Below are positions 54,787 through 63,209 of a DNA stretch of 64,000 nt, piece by piece (the stretch's first letter is position 1; each line of letters begins with the position of its first letter). The position numbers and the translations under genes were made by a program. A model generated the notes under the pieces. It did not search any database. It saw only the letters and a program-made list of their open reading frames with translations, and was not told the origin of the DNA. The stretch is taken from the NCBI RefSeq assembly GCF_026278345.1, contig NZ_CP111085.1, positions 4,932,282-4,996,281 on the forward strand. The letters run 5' to 3'. The stretch comes from Tellurirhabdus rosea (GTDB lineage Bacteria; Bacteroidota; Bacteroidia; Cytophagales; Spirosomataceae).

Positions 54787-55170
54787 ATGGCAACTTTACG
54801 AAATGTTCTGTTAATCAACGCGCTGAGTTCAGGAGCAACGGGCCTTCTTTTGATTTTTCTGCCGGGCTACATAGCTGGGCTGTTCGGCACTTCGACGCAA
54901 ATGCCTTTTGTGGCGGTCGGTATGTTTCTTCTGGTTTTTGCGCTGTTGGTTTTTAGCCAGTCCAGACGAAATCCGCTGCGTAAAGGGTGGGTGAAGTTTA
55001 TCATTGCGCTCGATATGATCTGGGTGGTCGAAAGCCTGATTATTGTTTTCCCTCAGCTTTTTAACCTGTCATTTCTGGGCTATGCGCTCATTGCCGCAGT
55101 AGCTGGCTGGGTGGCTTTGATGGCTGTCCTGCAAATAAACGGGCTGCGGCAACTTCCTCAGGCCGGTTAA
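54787..55170 (+). CDS. Four-helix membrane protein, unknown
   Basis: The 127-residue protein has four hydrophobic helices (about 5-30, 36-57, 70-90, 97-118) and short basic loops. No conserved catalytic residue was recognised. Its divergent neighbour is an AraC-type regulator, suggesting inducible expression. It is followed by a GC-rich hairpin that closes a convergent junction. Confidence 0.75.
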   Translation: MATLRNVLLINALSSGATGLLLIFLPGYIAGLFGTSTQMPFVAVGMFLLVFALLVFSQSRRNPLRKGWVKFIIALDMIWVVESLIIVFPQLFNLSFLGYALIAAVAGWVALMAVLQINGLRQLPQAG

Positions 55171-55175
55171 CCCAT

Positions 55176-55221
55176 CCGGTGGCACGACCGCCGGGCAGCC
55201 CCGAGACAGTCGTGCCACCGG
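55176..55221. terminator. Hairpin between convergent genes
   Basis: A perfect 13-base inverted repeat (55176-55188 with 55209-55221) has a 20-base loop. It shares the core GGTGGCAC/GTCGTGCCACC with the hairpin at 6232-6262. It sits between the membrane protein stop and the acyl-CoA ligase stop. Confidence 0.6.
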
Positions 55222-55226
55222 TCCTC

Positions 55227-57026
55227 TCAGGCGTACATCCCCGCTACCAGCGACCCGTAGCGCTCCAGAATCACCCGGCGTTTGAGCTTTAGCGTGGGCG
55301 TCAGTTCGCCGCCTTCGATGGTCCATTCCTTCGGCAGCAGCCGGAATTTTTTGATCTGCTCGACGGGGTTGAAATGCTGGTTGTACTGCTGAACGGCCTC
55401 CTTGATCTTTTTGAAAACGCTTTCGTCGTTAATGACTTCCGTATCGCCGGGATAAGGCCGGTTCTCCTCCGAAAACCACTGCCGGATGGCCGCAAACGAA
55501 GGCACGATCAGGGCCGAAACGAACTTCTGGCCTTCGCCCACGACCATCATCTGCTCAATCCAGCGGCTTTCCACCATCTTGTTTTCGATGGGCTGCGGGG
55601 CCACGTACTTGCCGCCGCTCGTCTTGAAGAGTTCTTTTTTACGGTCGGTAATTTTCAGGAATTTAGCATCGACCATCATGCCGATGTCACCCGTCCGGAG
55701 CCAGCCGTCGGGCGTCATGACCTCGGCCGTCAGGTCGGGGCGTTTGTAATAGCCCATCATCACGTTCGGCCCTTTGACCATAATTTCGCCGTCTTCGGCA
55801 AAACGCACGTCCACGTCTTTTAGCAGCGGTCCGACCGAGCCGAACAGCCGCCCGGATTCGACGAAGCGGTTGCCGCTGATGACCGGCGAGGTTTCCGTCA
55901 GGCCGTAGCCTTCCATGACGATAACTTTAGCCGCCGCAAAAATCCGCAGCAGCCGCACCTGACAGGCCGCCGCGCCGGTGATCACCGCCCGGACATTGCC
56001 GCCCAGCGCTTCCCGCCACTTGCTGAAGATTAGGCGGTCGGCCAGTGCCAGTTGCAGGCGGTAGGCGAGGGGCTGCGTCTGGTTTATCTCGAAACGCGTA
56101 GCCAGGCCCAGCGCCCAGAAAAACAGCTTTTTCTGAACCGGCGGCAGACTGTTGCCTTTCGCCAGAATACCTTCGTACACCTTCTCCAGCAGCCGCGGAA
56201 CGGTCGTGAACACCGTTGGTTTTACTTCCCGCAGGTTTTCGCCGATGGTATCCATGCTTTCGGCATAATAAATCGAAGCGCCGGAGTAGATATAACAATA
56301 CGTCGCGGTTCGTTCGAAGGCGTGGTTGAGCGGGAGAAAACTCAAGGCCCGCCTGCCCTGAATGCCGATTTCCTCGAATAGTTCGAAACTGCTGAAAACG
56401 TTGCTCAGAATGTTCCGGTGCGAGAGCATGACACCCTTCGGCGTGCCGGTGGTGCCGGACGTGTACAGAATCGTGGCCAACTCGTCGGTCTGAATGAGCC
56501 GGTTCAGCCCGTCCAGCTGCGAGGCCAGTTCGGGGGTGGGGTCAATGAGCAGTTCGTTCCAGGACCGCGCCCCGGCGATGGGAGCAAACGAAAAGATATC
56601 TTTCAGCTCCGGCAGTTTATCGCGCAAGCCGGCCACTTTCCGGAACATGACTTCATCGTCCACAAAAACGGTTGTCACGGCCGCATCCTGCAGCACGAAT
56701 TGTAATTCAGCCGCATTGATCGTCGGATAAATGGGCACAAGCACCCCGCCCGCCTGCTGTACGGCCAGGTCCACGATGACCCATTCGGGCCGGTTACGAC
56801 TCAGGATGCCGACTTTGCTTCGTCCTTCCAGCGTCCCGTCGCCGTAGGAAACGCCCGTCCGCAGCAGGCCGGCGCTCAACTGCCGGGTCAGCGTCTGCAC
56901 GTCCGAAGTGGCGTAGGTTTTCCACTGGCCGCCTCCGTCTTTGGCCGCCAGCATGTCGGGCAGCGGATGATTTTCGGCCTGGAAGCGGAGGCAGTCGAAT
57001 AAGCGGGCAGGTTGTGGCGAGGTCAT
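55227..57026 (-). CDS. Long-chain acyl-CoA synthetase (AMP-binding)
   Basis: The 599-residue enzyme activates fatty acids to acyl-CoA. Motifs include TILYTSGTTGTPKGVMLSH, GYGLTETSPVI and a late RKKELFKTSGG with the catalytic lysine region. The start was placed at MTSPQPARLF; an upstream in-frame Met adds 20 residues with no homology. It is of the FadD15/long-chain group by length and order. The stop is 6 bases from the preceding hairpin. Confidence 0.93.
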   Translation of the reverse strand: MTSPQPARLFDCLRFQAENHPLPDMLAAKDGGGQWKTYATSDVQTLTRQLSAGLLRTGVSYGDGTLEGRSKVGILSRNRPEWVIVDLAVQQAGGVLVPIYPTINAAELQFVLQDAAVTTVFVDDEVMFRKVAGLRDKLPELKDIFSFAPIAGARSWNELLIDPTPELASQLDGLNRLIQTDELATILYTSGTTGTPKGVMLSHRNILSNVFSSFELFEEIGIQGRRALSFLPLNHAFERTATYCYIYSGASIYYAESMDTIGENLREVKPTVFTTVPRLLEKVYEGILAKGNSLPPVQKKLFFWALGLATRFEINQTQPLAYRLQLALADRLIFSKWREALGGNVRAVITGAAACQVRLLRIFAAAKVIVMEGYGLTETSPVISGNRFVESGRLFGSVGPLLKDVDVRFAEDGEIMVKGPNVMMGYYKRPDLTAEVMTPDGWLRTGDIGMMVDAKFLKITDRKKELFKTSGGKYVAPQPIENKMVESRWIEQMMVVGEGQKFVSALIVPSFAAIRQWFSEENRPYPGDTEVINDESVFKKIKEAVQQYNQHFNPVEQIKKFRLLPKEWTIEGGELTPTLKLKRRVILERYGSLVAGMYA

Positions 57027-57098
57027 ACGTAAAAAGTGCCCATTCTGTGACAAACGGGCGTTTTTAGTCAGGTCGCAAAGAAACAACGAAATTCGGAA

Positions 57099-57827
57099 CT
57101 ATGCGTTTTTCGGCTGCGGATGATAGATCAGCACCGGCACTTCGGAACGGGAAAGCAGCCGCTGCACCGGGTCCGTTGAAAACAGACCGCCGCGTTTGTA
57201 ATCCATCACCACCACCAGATCGGGCCGCTGGCTTTCAATCTGTTCGAGCGTCAGAAAATGGAGGCTGGCATCCGGAAACGCTTCCACGATGTCGGACGTC
57301 TGCCGGGAGGCCTCCGCCTGGGTCGAATCCTGCTGCATCAGATACGCGATGGTGCTGACCTGCGCGGGGCGGGCGGCTCTGTTGTCGTCCGACGCAGGCA
57401 CATACAGCACGGGGGTCACGGCGTCGCGGGCCACGTCCATCGCCGCCGACCCGGCCAGGCGGTCAAAAAAGGTGCTGACGTTGTCGCGGGAGGTGATGAT
57501 CAGGTCGGCATTGTGCTCGGCGGCGGCGTCCAGAATTTCCTTTTCGACGGAGCCGGTCCGCCAGTCACCCGTCGCTACGAGCCCCTCGGCCAGCAACTGG
57601 TTGACAAACGTTTCGAGCGTCTGTCGGCTGATGTCCACCACATCCTGCGAAGCGGCTACTCCGACGCCGGGGCCGTTGAGGCTGGGCAGCGAGGTGTCGG
57701 CCACCATCGGCTGGTAGATGTGCAGGACCGTGATGGTCGCTTTGAATTGCCGGGCCAGCAGCCGGACCCAGTCCAGAGCCGGGTGCGCCGCGTCAGTAAG
57801 GTCGGTCGGAAAGAGAATGTTGCGCAT
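57099..57827 (-). CDS. Universal stress protein
   Basis: The 242-residue protein is an UspA-like domain (RNILFPTDLTDAAHPAL) with an incomplete second half. It shares the DRLAGSAAMDVA segment with the larger stress protein at 24252-25118, pointing to paralogy. The nucleotide-binding glycine pattern is not obvious. A private inverted repeat lies just upstream of its start. Confidence 0.9.
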   Translation of the reverse strand: MRNILFPTDLTDAAHPALDWVRLLARQFKATITVLHIYQPMVADTSLPSLNGPGVGVAASQDVVDISRQTLETFVNQLLAEGLVATGDWRTGSVEKEILDAAAEHNADLIITSRDNVSTFFDRLAGSAAMDVARDAVTPVLYVPASDDNRAARPAQVSTIAYLMQQDSTQAEASRQTSDIVEAFPDASLHFLTLEQIESQRPDLVVVMDYKRGGLFSTDPVQRLLSRSEVPVLIYHPQPKNA

Positions 57828-57832
57828 GGGGG

Positions 57833-57940
57833 TAGCGTTTAAGGTTTAACGTTTAACGCGCTCTGCCCCTCGTGAAAATCTGCGTTGAGGCGAAGCCACC
57901 GCAGCGGCGGACCGCGTTAAACGTTAAACGTTAAACGTTC
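57833..57940. repeat. Intergenic self-complementary repeat, GTTTAACG class
   Basis: The left arm (57833-57860) is built of GTTTAAGGTTTAACG. The right arm (57913-57940) is built of CGTTAAACGTTAAACG. Pairing covers all but a few positions. The loop holds CTGCGTTGAGGCGAAGCC and CCGCAGCGGCGG. It lies between the stress-protein start and the next gene's stop. Confidence 0.88.
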
Positions 57941-57975
57941 AACATTTTCCCCATAAACTGAGCCAACGCCCTTTT

Positions 57976-58710
57976 TTACCGGGTGAACTGGTAGCGCAGA
58001 CCTGCCTGGCCGCCGAGTCCCCAGCCGAAACCGCCCGTGACGCGGTCGGGGCCGTTGGCAAACCAAATGGCCCGGCCGGTCATGACGAGCGCAAGGCGCG
58101 GGGTCAGCGGGGCATCGAAGCCCAGTGTGGGAGCCAGCGAGAAGAGGACGGGCGTGGCCCGTTCGGCAAAATATGCCTCGACGTCGCGTTTCAGTTCGGG
58201 CAGATTCAATTCGGCGGAGGAAAACCGTTCGGGCAGGAAATCGGCCGTCTGCCGGCCCGCCGTCCGGATGTCGGAGCGAATTTGAAGTCCGATAATGGCC
58301 CGCGCTTTCCGGGAAAAAACCGGCCGGTAATACAGTCCCAGCGGAACGGAGAGGTAATAATCGCGGGTGGTCACGTCGGTCAGGACTCCCCGCTCGGGAA
58401 TCGGCGCGCTGGAGTTGACCGCCTGTTTGACCACCGCTATTTCCGAGTTAAAACCTGTGTTCGTGTAGCGCCGCGAATGCCCTAATCCCGCCGAAAACGC
58501 CCATTTGGAAGAAATTGGAAACAAAACCTGCACCGAAGGCGAGAAGGCCGCGCTGCCGCTGCTGACCTTGTCGCTGGAAGGCTTCAACGGCTGACCGGCG
58601 TCCGTAACCCGGGAAACCAGTTCCAGGTCGAGGGGCGATACGGTCACGGAAACCTGGGCCGAGGCCGTGAACGCGGAGAGCAGAAAGGCGAGAAAGGTAG
58701 CTTTTTTCAT
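57976..58710 (-). CDS. Outer membrane beta-barrel protein, unknown
   Basis: The 244-residue protein has a signal peptide (about 1-18, ending TASAQ) and a beta-rich mature part ending in LRYQFTR. The pattern suggests a small barrel of the PorT/OmpW type, but no clear family match was made. It is divergent from the decarboxylase gene with 129 bases between starts. Confidence 0.75.
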   Translation of the reverse strand: MKKATFLAFLLSAFTASAQVSVTVSPLDLELVSRVTDAGQPLKPSSDKVSSGSAAFSPSVQVLFPISSKWAFSAGLGHSRRYTNTGFNSEIAVVKQAVNSSAPIPERGVLTDVTTRDYYLSVPLGLYYRPVFSRKARAIIGLQIRSDIRTAGRQTADFLPERFSSAELNLPELKRDVEAYFAERATPVLFSLAPTLGFDAPLTPRLALVMTGRAIWFANGPDRVTGGFGWGLGGQAGLRYQFTR

Positions 58711-58839
58711 GAGTCAAATGTAAGATTATTCGTCCGTTAATACAGGCAGATTGCCCCGTTTTGAGTAAGCGGATAAAGCAAAACCGTTGCGCCGCCCGCC
58801 CGATTTTTTGTACCTTGACCGCCCATCAAAACCGCAATT

Positions 58840-60225
58840 ATGGAGCCCGCAACCTCTGCCGCCCTTCTCGACAAACTGAGCCACGAAATTCAGGATTTTT
58901 TTGACAATCCGACCTCTGTATCGCCCACCGTCACCGCCGCCGAACTCCGGCAACACCTGAGCCGCTTTACCTTCGACCAGCCGCTGGAGGCGGAAACCGT
59001 GTTCGACGAAGTCCGGCAGATGATGCGGGCCTGGAACGTGCAGATTTCGCATCCCCGCTATTTTGGCCTGTTCAACCCGGCCCCGACCCGGCCCGCCATC
59101 GTGGCCGATGCCCTCACGGCCGTCTACAACCCGCAGATGGCCGCCTGGTCGCACGCCCCGGCCGCCAACGAAATCGAGCGGCATACGCTGCACCACGTCG
59201 CCCGGAAACTGGGCCTTCCGACGGAAACGGTGGCCGCGAATTTTACGTCGGGCGGCTCCGAAGCCAATCATACCGCCGTGCTGGTGGCGCTGGCGCACCA
59301 TTTTCCGCAAACGCTCGAAGACGGCCTGTTTGCCCTGAGCAAACGCCCCGCTGTGTACGTCTCGGAACTGGCGCACAACTCGTTCGACAAAATCGTCAAG
59401 CACGTCGGGTTGGGGCTGGGTGCCCTGCGGCCGGTGCCCGTCGATGCCTCGCTGCGGATGGACGTGGCGGCGCTGAAAACCCTTCTGAAAGCCGACGAAC
59501 AGGCGGGATTAGAGCCGTTTCTGGTCGTCGGTACGGCGGGTGTCACCTCGACGGGCACCATCGACCCGCTGCCGGAACTGGCGGAAATCTGCCGGACCAA
59601 CGGGCTGTGGTTCCACGTCGATGCGGCTTGGGCCGGAGCCGCGGCGTTCTCCGAAACGTTGAAACCGGCCCTGCGGGGCATCGAAAGCGCCGACTCCGTG
59701 ACGGTCGACGCGCACAAGTGGTTCAACCTGACGATGGGGGCGGGCATGTTCTTTACGCCGCATCAGGAAAGCGTTCGGGCCGCGTTCAACGTCCGGGCGG
59801 ATTACATGCCCGCCAGCGAAGCGGATGTGGCCGTGCCGTACCTGACCACCCTGCAATGGTCCCGGCGCTTTACCGGACTAAAACTGTTTATGACGCTGGC
59901 CGAACTGGGCGACGAAGCCGTGGCGGCGATGCTCGACCACCAGGCCGAACTGGGGCATTATTGCCGAAAGTGCCTGTCTGATAACGGCTGGATTGTTGTC
60001 AACGAGACACCGCTGCCGGTGGTTAATTTCACACATCCGGCGATTCGCTCGGGGGCCGTTTCCGTCGAAACCATCCTTGAAAAAGTGTATGCCGGGGGCG
60101 ATTTGTGGATTTCGTCCGTCACGCTTCGGGGTGAAAAAGCCTTCCGTTTCTGCGTGACGAATTACAAATCCACGACCGCCGACGTGGATGTGCTGATGCG
60201 GGCGTTAAATTCGTTTGTCGGCTAA
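58840..60225 (+). CDS. PLP-dependent amino acid decarboxylase (group II)
   Basis: The 461-residue enzyme has the PLP lysine Lys293 in VDAHKWFN, the cofactor-binding HVDAAWAG and a substrate-binding N-terminal region with SHPRYFGLFNP. This is the aromatic-L-amino-acid/tyrosine/glutamate decarboxylase fold; substrate cannot be fixed by eye. It makes an amine from an amino acid in the cytoplasm. GTTG and TACCTTGA elements just upstream could be a weak promoter. Confidence 0.92.
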   Translation: MEPATSAALLDKLSHEIQDFFDNPTSVSPTVTAAELRQHLSRFTFDQPLEAETVFDEVRQMMRAWNVQISHPRYFGLFNPAPTRPAIVADALTAVYNPQMAAWSHAPAANEIERHTLHHVARKLGLPTETVAANFTSGGSEANHTAVLVALAHHFPQTLEDGLFALSKRPAVYVSELAHNSFDKIVKHVGLGLGALRPVPVDASLRMDVAALKTLLKADEQAGLEPFLVVGTAGVTSTGTIDPLPELAEICRTNGLWFHVDAAWAGAAAFSETLKPALRGIESADSVTVDAHKWFNLTMGAGMFFTPHQESVRAAFNVRADYMPASEADVAVPYLTTLQWSRRFTGLKLFMTLAELGDEAVAAMLDHQAELGHYCRKCLSDNGWIVVNETPLPVVNFTHPAIRSGAVSVETILEKVYAGGDLWISSVTLRGEKAFRFCVTNYKSTTADVDVLMRALNSFVG

Positions 60226-60354
60226 CGCCTGGCTGCCCCTGTCGGGAAAGGTGATTCGTGGCTGGATGCACACCGGATAAACTCTTTCTGGACGGAGTAA
60301 ACATTTTGATTTATCGGTAATAAACCTCTGGCCGCTTTTTGGAATCAGTAGGGT

Positions 60355-61512
60355 ATGAAACAACTGTCCTCCCACTCGTCTGTCTGGTTTTTTGGGCTGC
60401 TGCTCTGGCTGAGCGGTTGTTCGGCCGGAGAAAGCGCCCTTAAAAACGGGAATTACGATTCGGCTGTTCTGTCGGCGGTCGGCAGACTGCGGCAGAAACC
60501 GGAGCATGCCACGGCGCAGAAAGTGCTAAGCCAGGCTTTTCGGGCGGCGTATGAGCAGCGGCAAAATGCGATTCTTCGTCTCAGCCGGTCGGCAGAGCCT
60601 TTTCGCTGGGAACGGGTCCTGCCGGAGTACCAGAAACTGCAGAAGCTGGGCGATGCCATCAACGCCTGCCCGACCTGCCCGGAACGGGTGTCCGGCTTCC
60701 CGCTGGATTTCCGGGACCGACTGGGCGAGGTCCGGGAGCTGGCCGCCGCGGACCGCTACCGGGCGGCGGAGGAGGCCTTCGCCTACCGCGAAACGGACCG
60801 GCAGGCCGCCCGCGAGGCCGTGCTGCAGTTTCAGAAGGCGAGCCAATGGGTGCCGAACTACCGGGATGCCGACGGCCGGGCGGCGGATGCGCTGTACTTC
60901 GCGGCCTTCCGGCTGGTCATTGAACCCATGCGGCCTTCCGTGGAAATTTCCAGCTCGGAATACGACGAACTCCAGCGGGACATCTTCCGGAACCTGGACC
61001 AGAGCGGGCCGCCTTCGCAATTTGTGCGCTACTACATGCCGGGCGTCACCCCCGAACCCGGCCGAATGCCGAATCACGTCATCCAGAGCTTTGTCGCCAA
61101 TTACGTATCCCGCCGGGAGAGCATCACCTCGGCGTCGGCTACCGTAGAGAGTTCGCAGAAATACAAAGTGGGAACGAAGAAAATCAACGACTCGACGGTG
61201 GTGGATGTGATGGAAACCGTCAAAGGAACCCTTACCACCCACCGCATTACCGTAGTGGCCCGGCTCGACCTGCGCATCCGGGCGCTCGACCCCGGCGCGG
61301 AACGGGTGGCCTGGGAAGACGAACTGACCGAGGTTGAGGAGTGGGCCGACGAGTGGGAAACGTTCAGCGGCGACCAGCGCGCCCTCAATGGTAAAAGTTT
61401 GAAGACCAGATCACTCCTGGTGCCCAGCACCTGGCAACTCTACAGCAACCTCAGTTCCTCGATGGCTTCATCGGTCAGCCGGAAACTCCGGTACATGTAC
61501 CGCGATCACTGA
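60355..61512 (+). CDS. Lipoprotein with helical repeats, unknown
   Basis: The 385-residue protein has a lipoprotein signal (WLSGCSAG). The N-terminal part (about 25-180) resembles TPR-like helical pairs (ALKNGNYDSAVLSAVGRL, ADRYRAAEEAFAYRE). The C-terminal half is beta-rich and has no recognised family. It is likely an outer membrane or periplasmic factor. The start ATG follows a short AT-rich leader. Confidence 0.8.
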   Translation: MKQLSSHSSVWFFGLLLWLSGCSAGESALKNGNYDSAVLSAVGRLRQKPEHATAQKVLSQAFRAAYEQRQNAILRLSRSAEPFRWERVLPEYQKLQKLGDAINACPTCPERVSGFPLDFRDRLGEVRELAAADRYRAAEEAFAYRETDRQAAREAVLQFQKASQWVPNYRDADGRAADALYFAAFRLVIEPMRPSVEISSSEYDELQRDIFRNLDQSGPPSQFVRYYMPGVTPEPGRMPNHVIQSFVANYVSRRESITSASATVESSQKYKVGTKKINDSTVVDVMETVKGTLTTHRITVVARLDLRIRALDPGAERVAWEDELTEVEEWADEWETFSGDQRALNGKSLKTRSLLVPSTWQLYSNLSSSMASSVSRKLRYMYRDH

Positions 61513-61581
61513 AAGTCCGCAAGATTCGGGTTGGGAGACCGCCGGGGGCGCGGTATCTTTGAACAAAGATCAACTACGGCC

Positions 61582-62460
61582 ATGCTGGAAACCAGTCCGA
61601 CCTACCAACAGATTGCCCGGGCCATCGAATACCTGATGGCGAATTATCAGCAGCAGCCTTCCCTGTTTGAGGCCGCCGAAACCGCCAGTCTGAGCGAATA
61701 CCATTTTCAGCGGCTGTTCACCGACTGGGCGGGCGTGAGCCCGAAGAAATTTCTGCAGTATCTGACCCTGACGCACGCCCGCGATCAGCTCCGGCACGGC
61801 CTGACCGTGGCCGAGGTGGCCGAGCAGGCCGGGCTTTCCGGGACGGGCCGCCTGCACGATCTGTTTGTAACGCTGGAAGGGCTCACGCCCGGCCAGGCGC
61901 GGCAGGGCGGGGCGGGGCTGGCGCTGCGGTACGGCGTCTTCGACAGTCCGTTCGGGCCGTATGCGCTGGGGGCGTTTGGCGATAAAATTGCCAGACTGGA
62001 TTTTCTGGAAGAAGGCGATATTGGCGAAACCATCACCGAACGCATGGCCGCTTACTGGCCCGCCGCTACGCTGGTGGCGGATCCGGTGGGCCTGCAGCCG
62101 CTGGCCGATTCCATCTTCACGGCCACTCCCGCCCGTCCGCTTCGGCTGCTGGTGCGCGGCTCGGACTTTCAGGTGAAAGTGTGGGAGGCGCTGCTGAAAA
62201 TTCCCGAAGGGCGCGTGGTCAGTTACGACCAGCTGGCCGCTGCGGTGGGCATGCCGACGGCTTCGCGGGCGGTTGGGACGGCGGTGGGGGCCAACCCGGT
62301 GGGGTATCTGATTCCCTGCCACCGGGTTATCCGGAAAACGGGGATTTTTGGGCAGTACCGCTGGGGGAGCCTGCGAAAAACGGCCATGCTCGGCTGGGAG
62401 GCCGCCCGGACGCAGCCCGCCGAAAAACAGATGTCCGCAGAGGCCCCGTTTCTTTCCTGA
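61582..62460 (+). CDS. Ada-like AraC-HTH/O6-alkylguanine-DNA alkyltransferase
   Basis: The 292-residue protein joins an AraC-type HTH (about 8-100) to a methylguanine-DNA methyltransferase domain. Alkyl acceptor Cys246 lies in IPCHRVIRKTG, and DNA-binding wing sequence precedes it (PTASRAVGTAVGANPV). It lacks the N-terminal zinc-Cys domain of E. coli Ada, so it may sense damage in another way. The start is the Met before LETSP; the ORF upstream has no homology. It overlaps in function with the glycosylase gene 54 bases downstream. Confidence 0.95.
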   Translation: MLETSPTYQQIARAIEYLMANYQQQPSLFEAAETASLSEYHFQRLFTDWAGVSPKKFLQYLTLTHARDQLRHGLTVAEVAEQAGLSGTGRLHDLFVTLEGLTPGQARQGGAGLALRYGVFDSPFGPYALGAFGDKIARLDFLEEGDIGETITERMAAYWPAATLVADPVGLQPLADSIFTATPARPLRLLVRGSDFQVKVWEALLKIPEGRVVSYDQLAAAVGMPTASRAVGTAVGANPVGYLIPCHRVIRKTGIFGQYRWGSLRKTAMLGWEAARTQPAEKQMSAEAPFLS

Positions 62461-62514
62461 ATACCTTATTTTCAATCCGTGGCGTTCCATCAACCGCGCC
62501 GCTGGCTACACTGC

Positions 62515-63126
62515 ATGGAGAATACAATTCCCCCGATATTGCTGCAGGACCCCGTTCTGGCCCGTATTATTGACACAACACCCGCTCCGAAGGTGACGAT
62601 GGAGGAGAATGTACCCGACCGGGTGTACCTCGCTCTGCTCGAAAGCATCGTTTCGCAGCAGATTTCGGTCAAGGCCGCTGACTCTATTTTTGCGCGTTTC
62701 CGGGCACTTTTTCCGGATCAGTATCCGCACCCCGACCAGCTGCTCAGCCTGCCCACCGAAACGCTGCGGGGCGCGGGCCTGTCGGGGCAGAAGGTCATTT
62801 ATCTCAAAAGCGTCGCGGAGTTTGCCCTGCAGAACCGCCTGGACCTGCCTTTTCTGAACGGCCTTAGTGACGACGAGATCGTGAACTACCTGGTTCCCAT
62901 CAAAGGCGTCGGGCGGTGGACGGTCGAAATGATGCTGATGTTCGTGCTGGACCGGCCGGACGTGTTTCCGGTGGACGATCTGGTCATCCGCCAGAAAATG
63001 GTCCGCGCCTACGAACTGACCGAAACGGGCCGACCGCTCTACAAACGGCTGCACGACATCGCCGAAGCCTGGCGCCCTCACCGCACGCTGGCGTGCCGGT
63101 ATTTGTGGCGGTGGAAAGGGGAATGA
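62515..63126 (+). CDS. DNA-3-methyladenine glycosylase II-like (AlkA-type)
   Basis: The 203-residue HhH-GPD glycosylase removes alkylated bases. The HhH motif LVPIKGVGRWTVEMM is followed by the catalytic Asp155 region FPVDDLV. A GTG 12 codons upstream is in frame, but the ATG was chosen. It is short compared with E. coli AlkA (282 aa) and lacks the N-terminal domain of that protein. Together with the Ada-like gene it forms an alkylation-repair pair. Confidence 0.93.
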   Translation: MENTIPPILLQDPVLARIIDTTPAPKVTMEENVPDRVYLALLESIVSQQISVKAADSIFARFRALFPDQYPHPDQLLSLPTETLRGAGLSGQKVIYLKSVAEFALQNRLDLPFLNGLSDDEIVNYLVPIKGVGRWTVEMMLMFVLDRPDVFPVDDLVIRQKMVRAYELTETGRPLYKRLHDIAEAWRPHRTLACRYLWRWKGE

Positions 63127-63209
63127 TTGAATGACTGAATGACTGAATAGCTTCGCAGAGCTGGAATGTGCGAAGCCATTCAATCATTCAGTCATTCATC
63201 ATTCAGTCA
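63121..63209. repeat. Intergenic self-complementary repeat, ATGACTGA class
   Basis: The left arm (about 63121-63149, GAATGATTGAATGACTG words) pairs imperfectly with the right arm (about 63176-63209, CATTCAATCATTCAGTCATTC words). An inner perfect stem, CTTCGCA with TGCGAAG, lies in the loop. It contains the glycosylase stop codon and ends at the stop of the convergent metallophosphoesterase gene. Confidence 0.88.
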
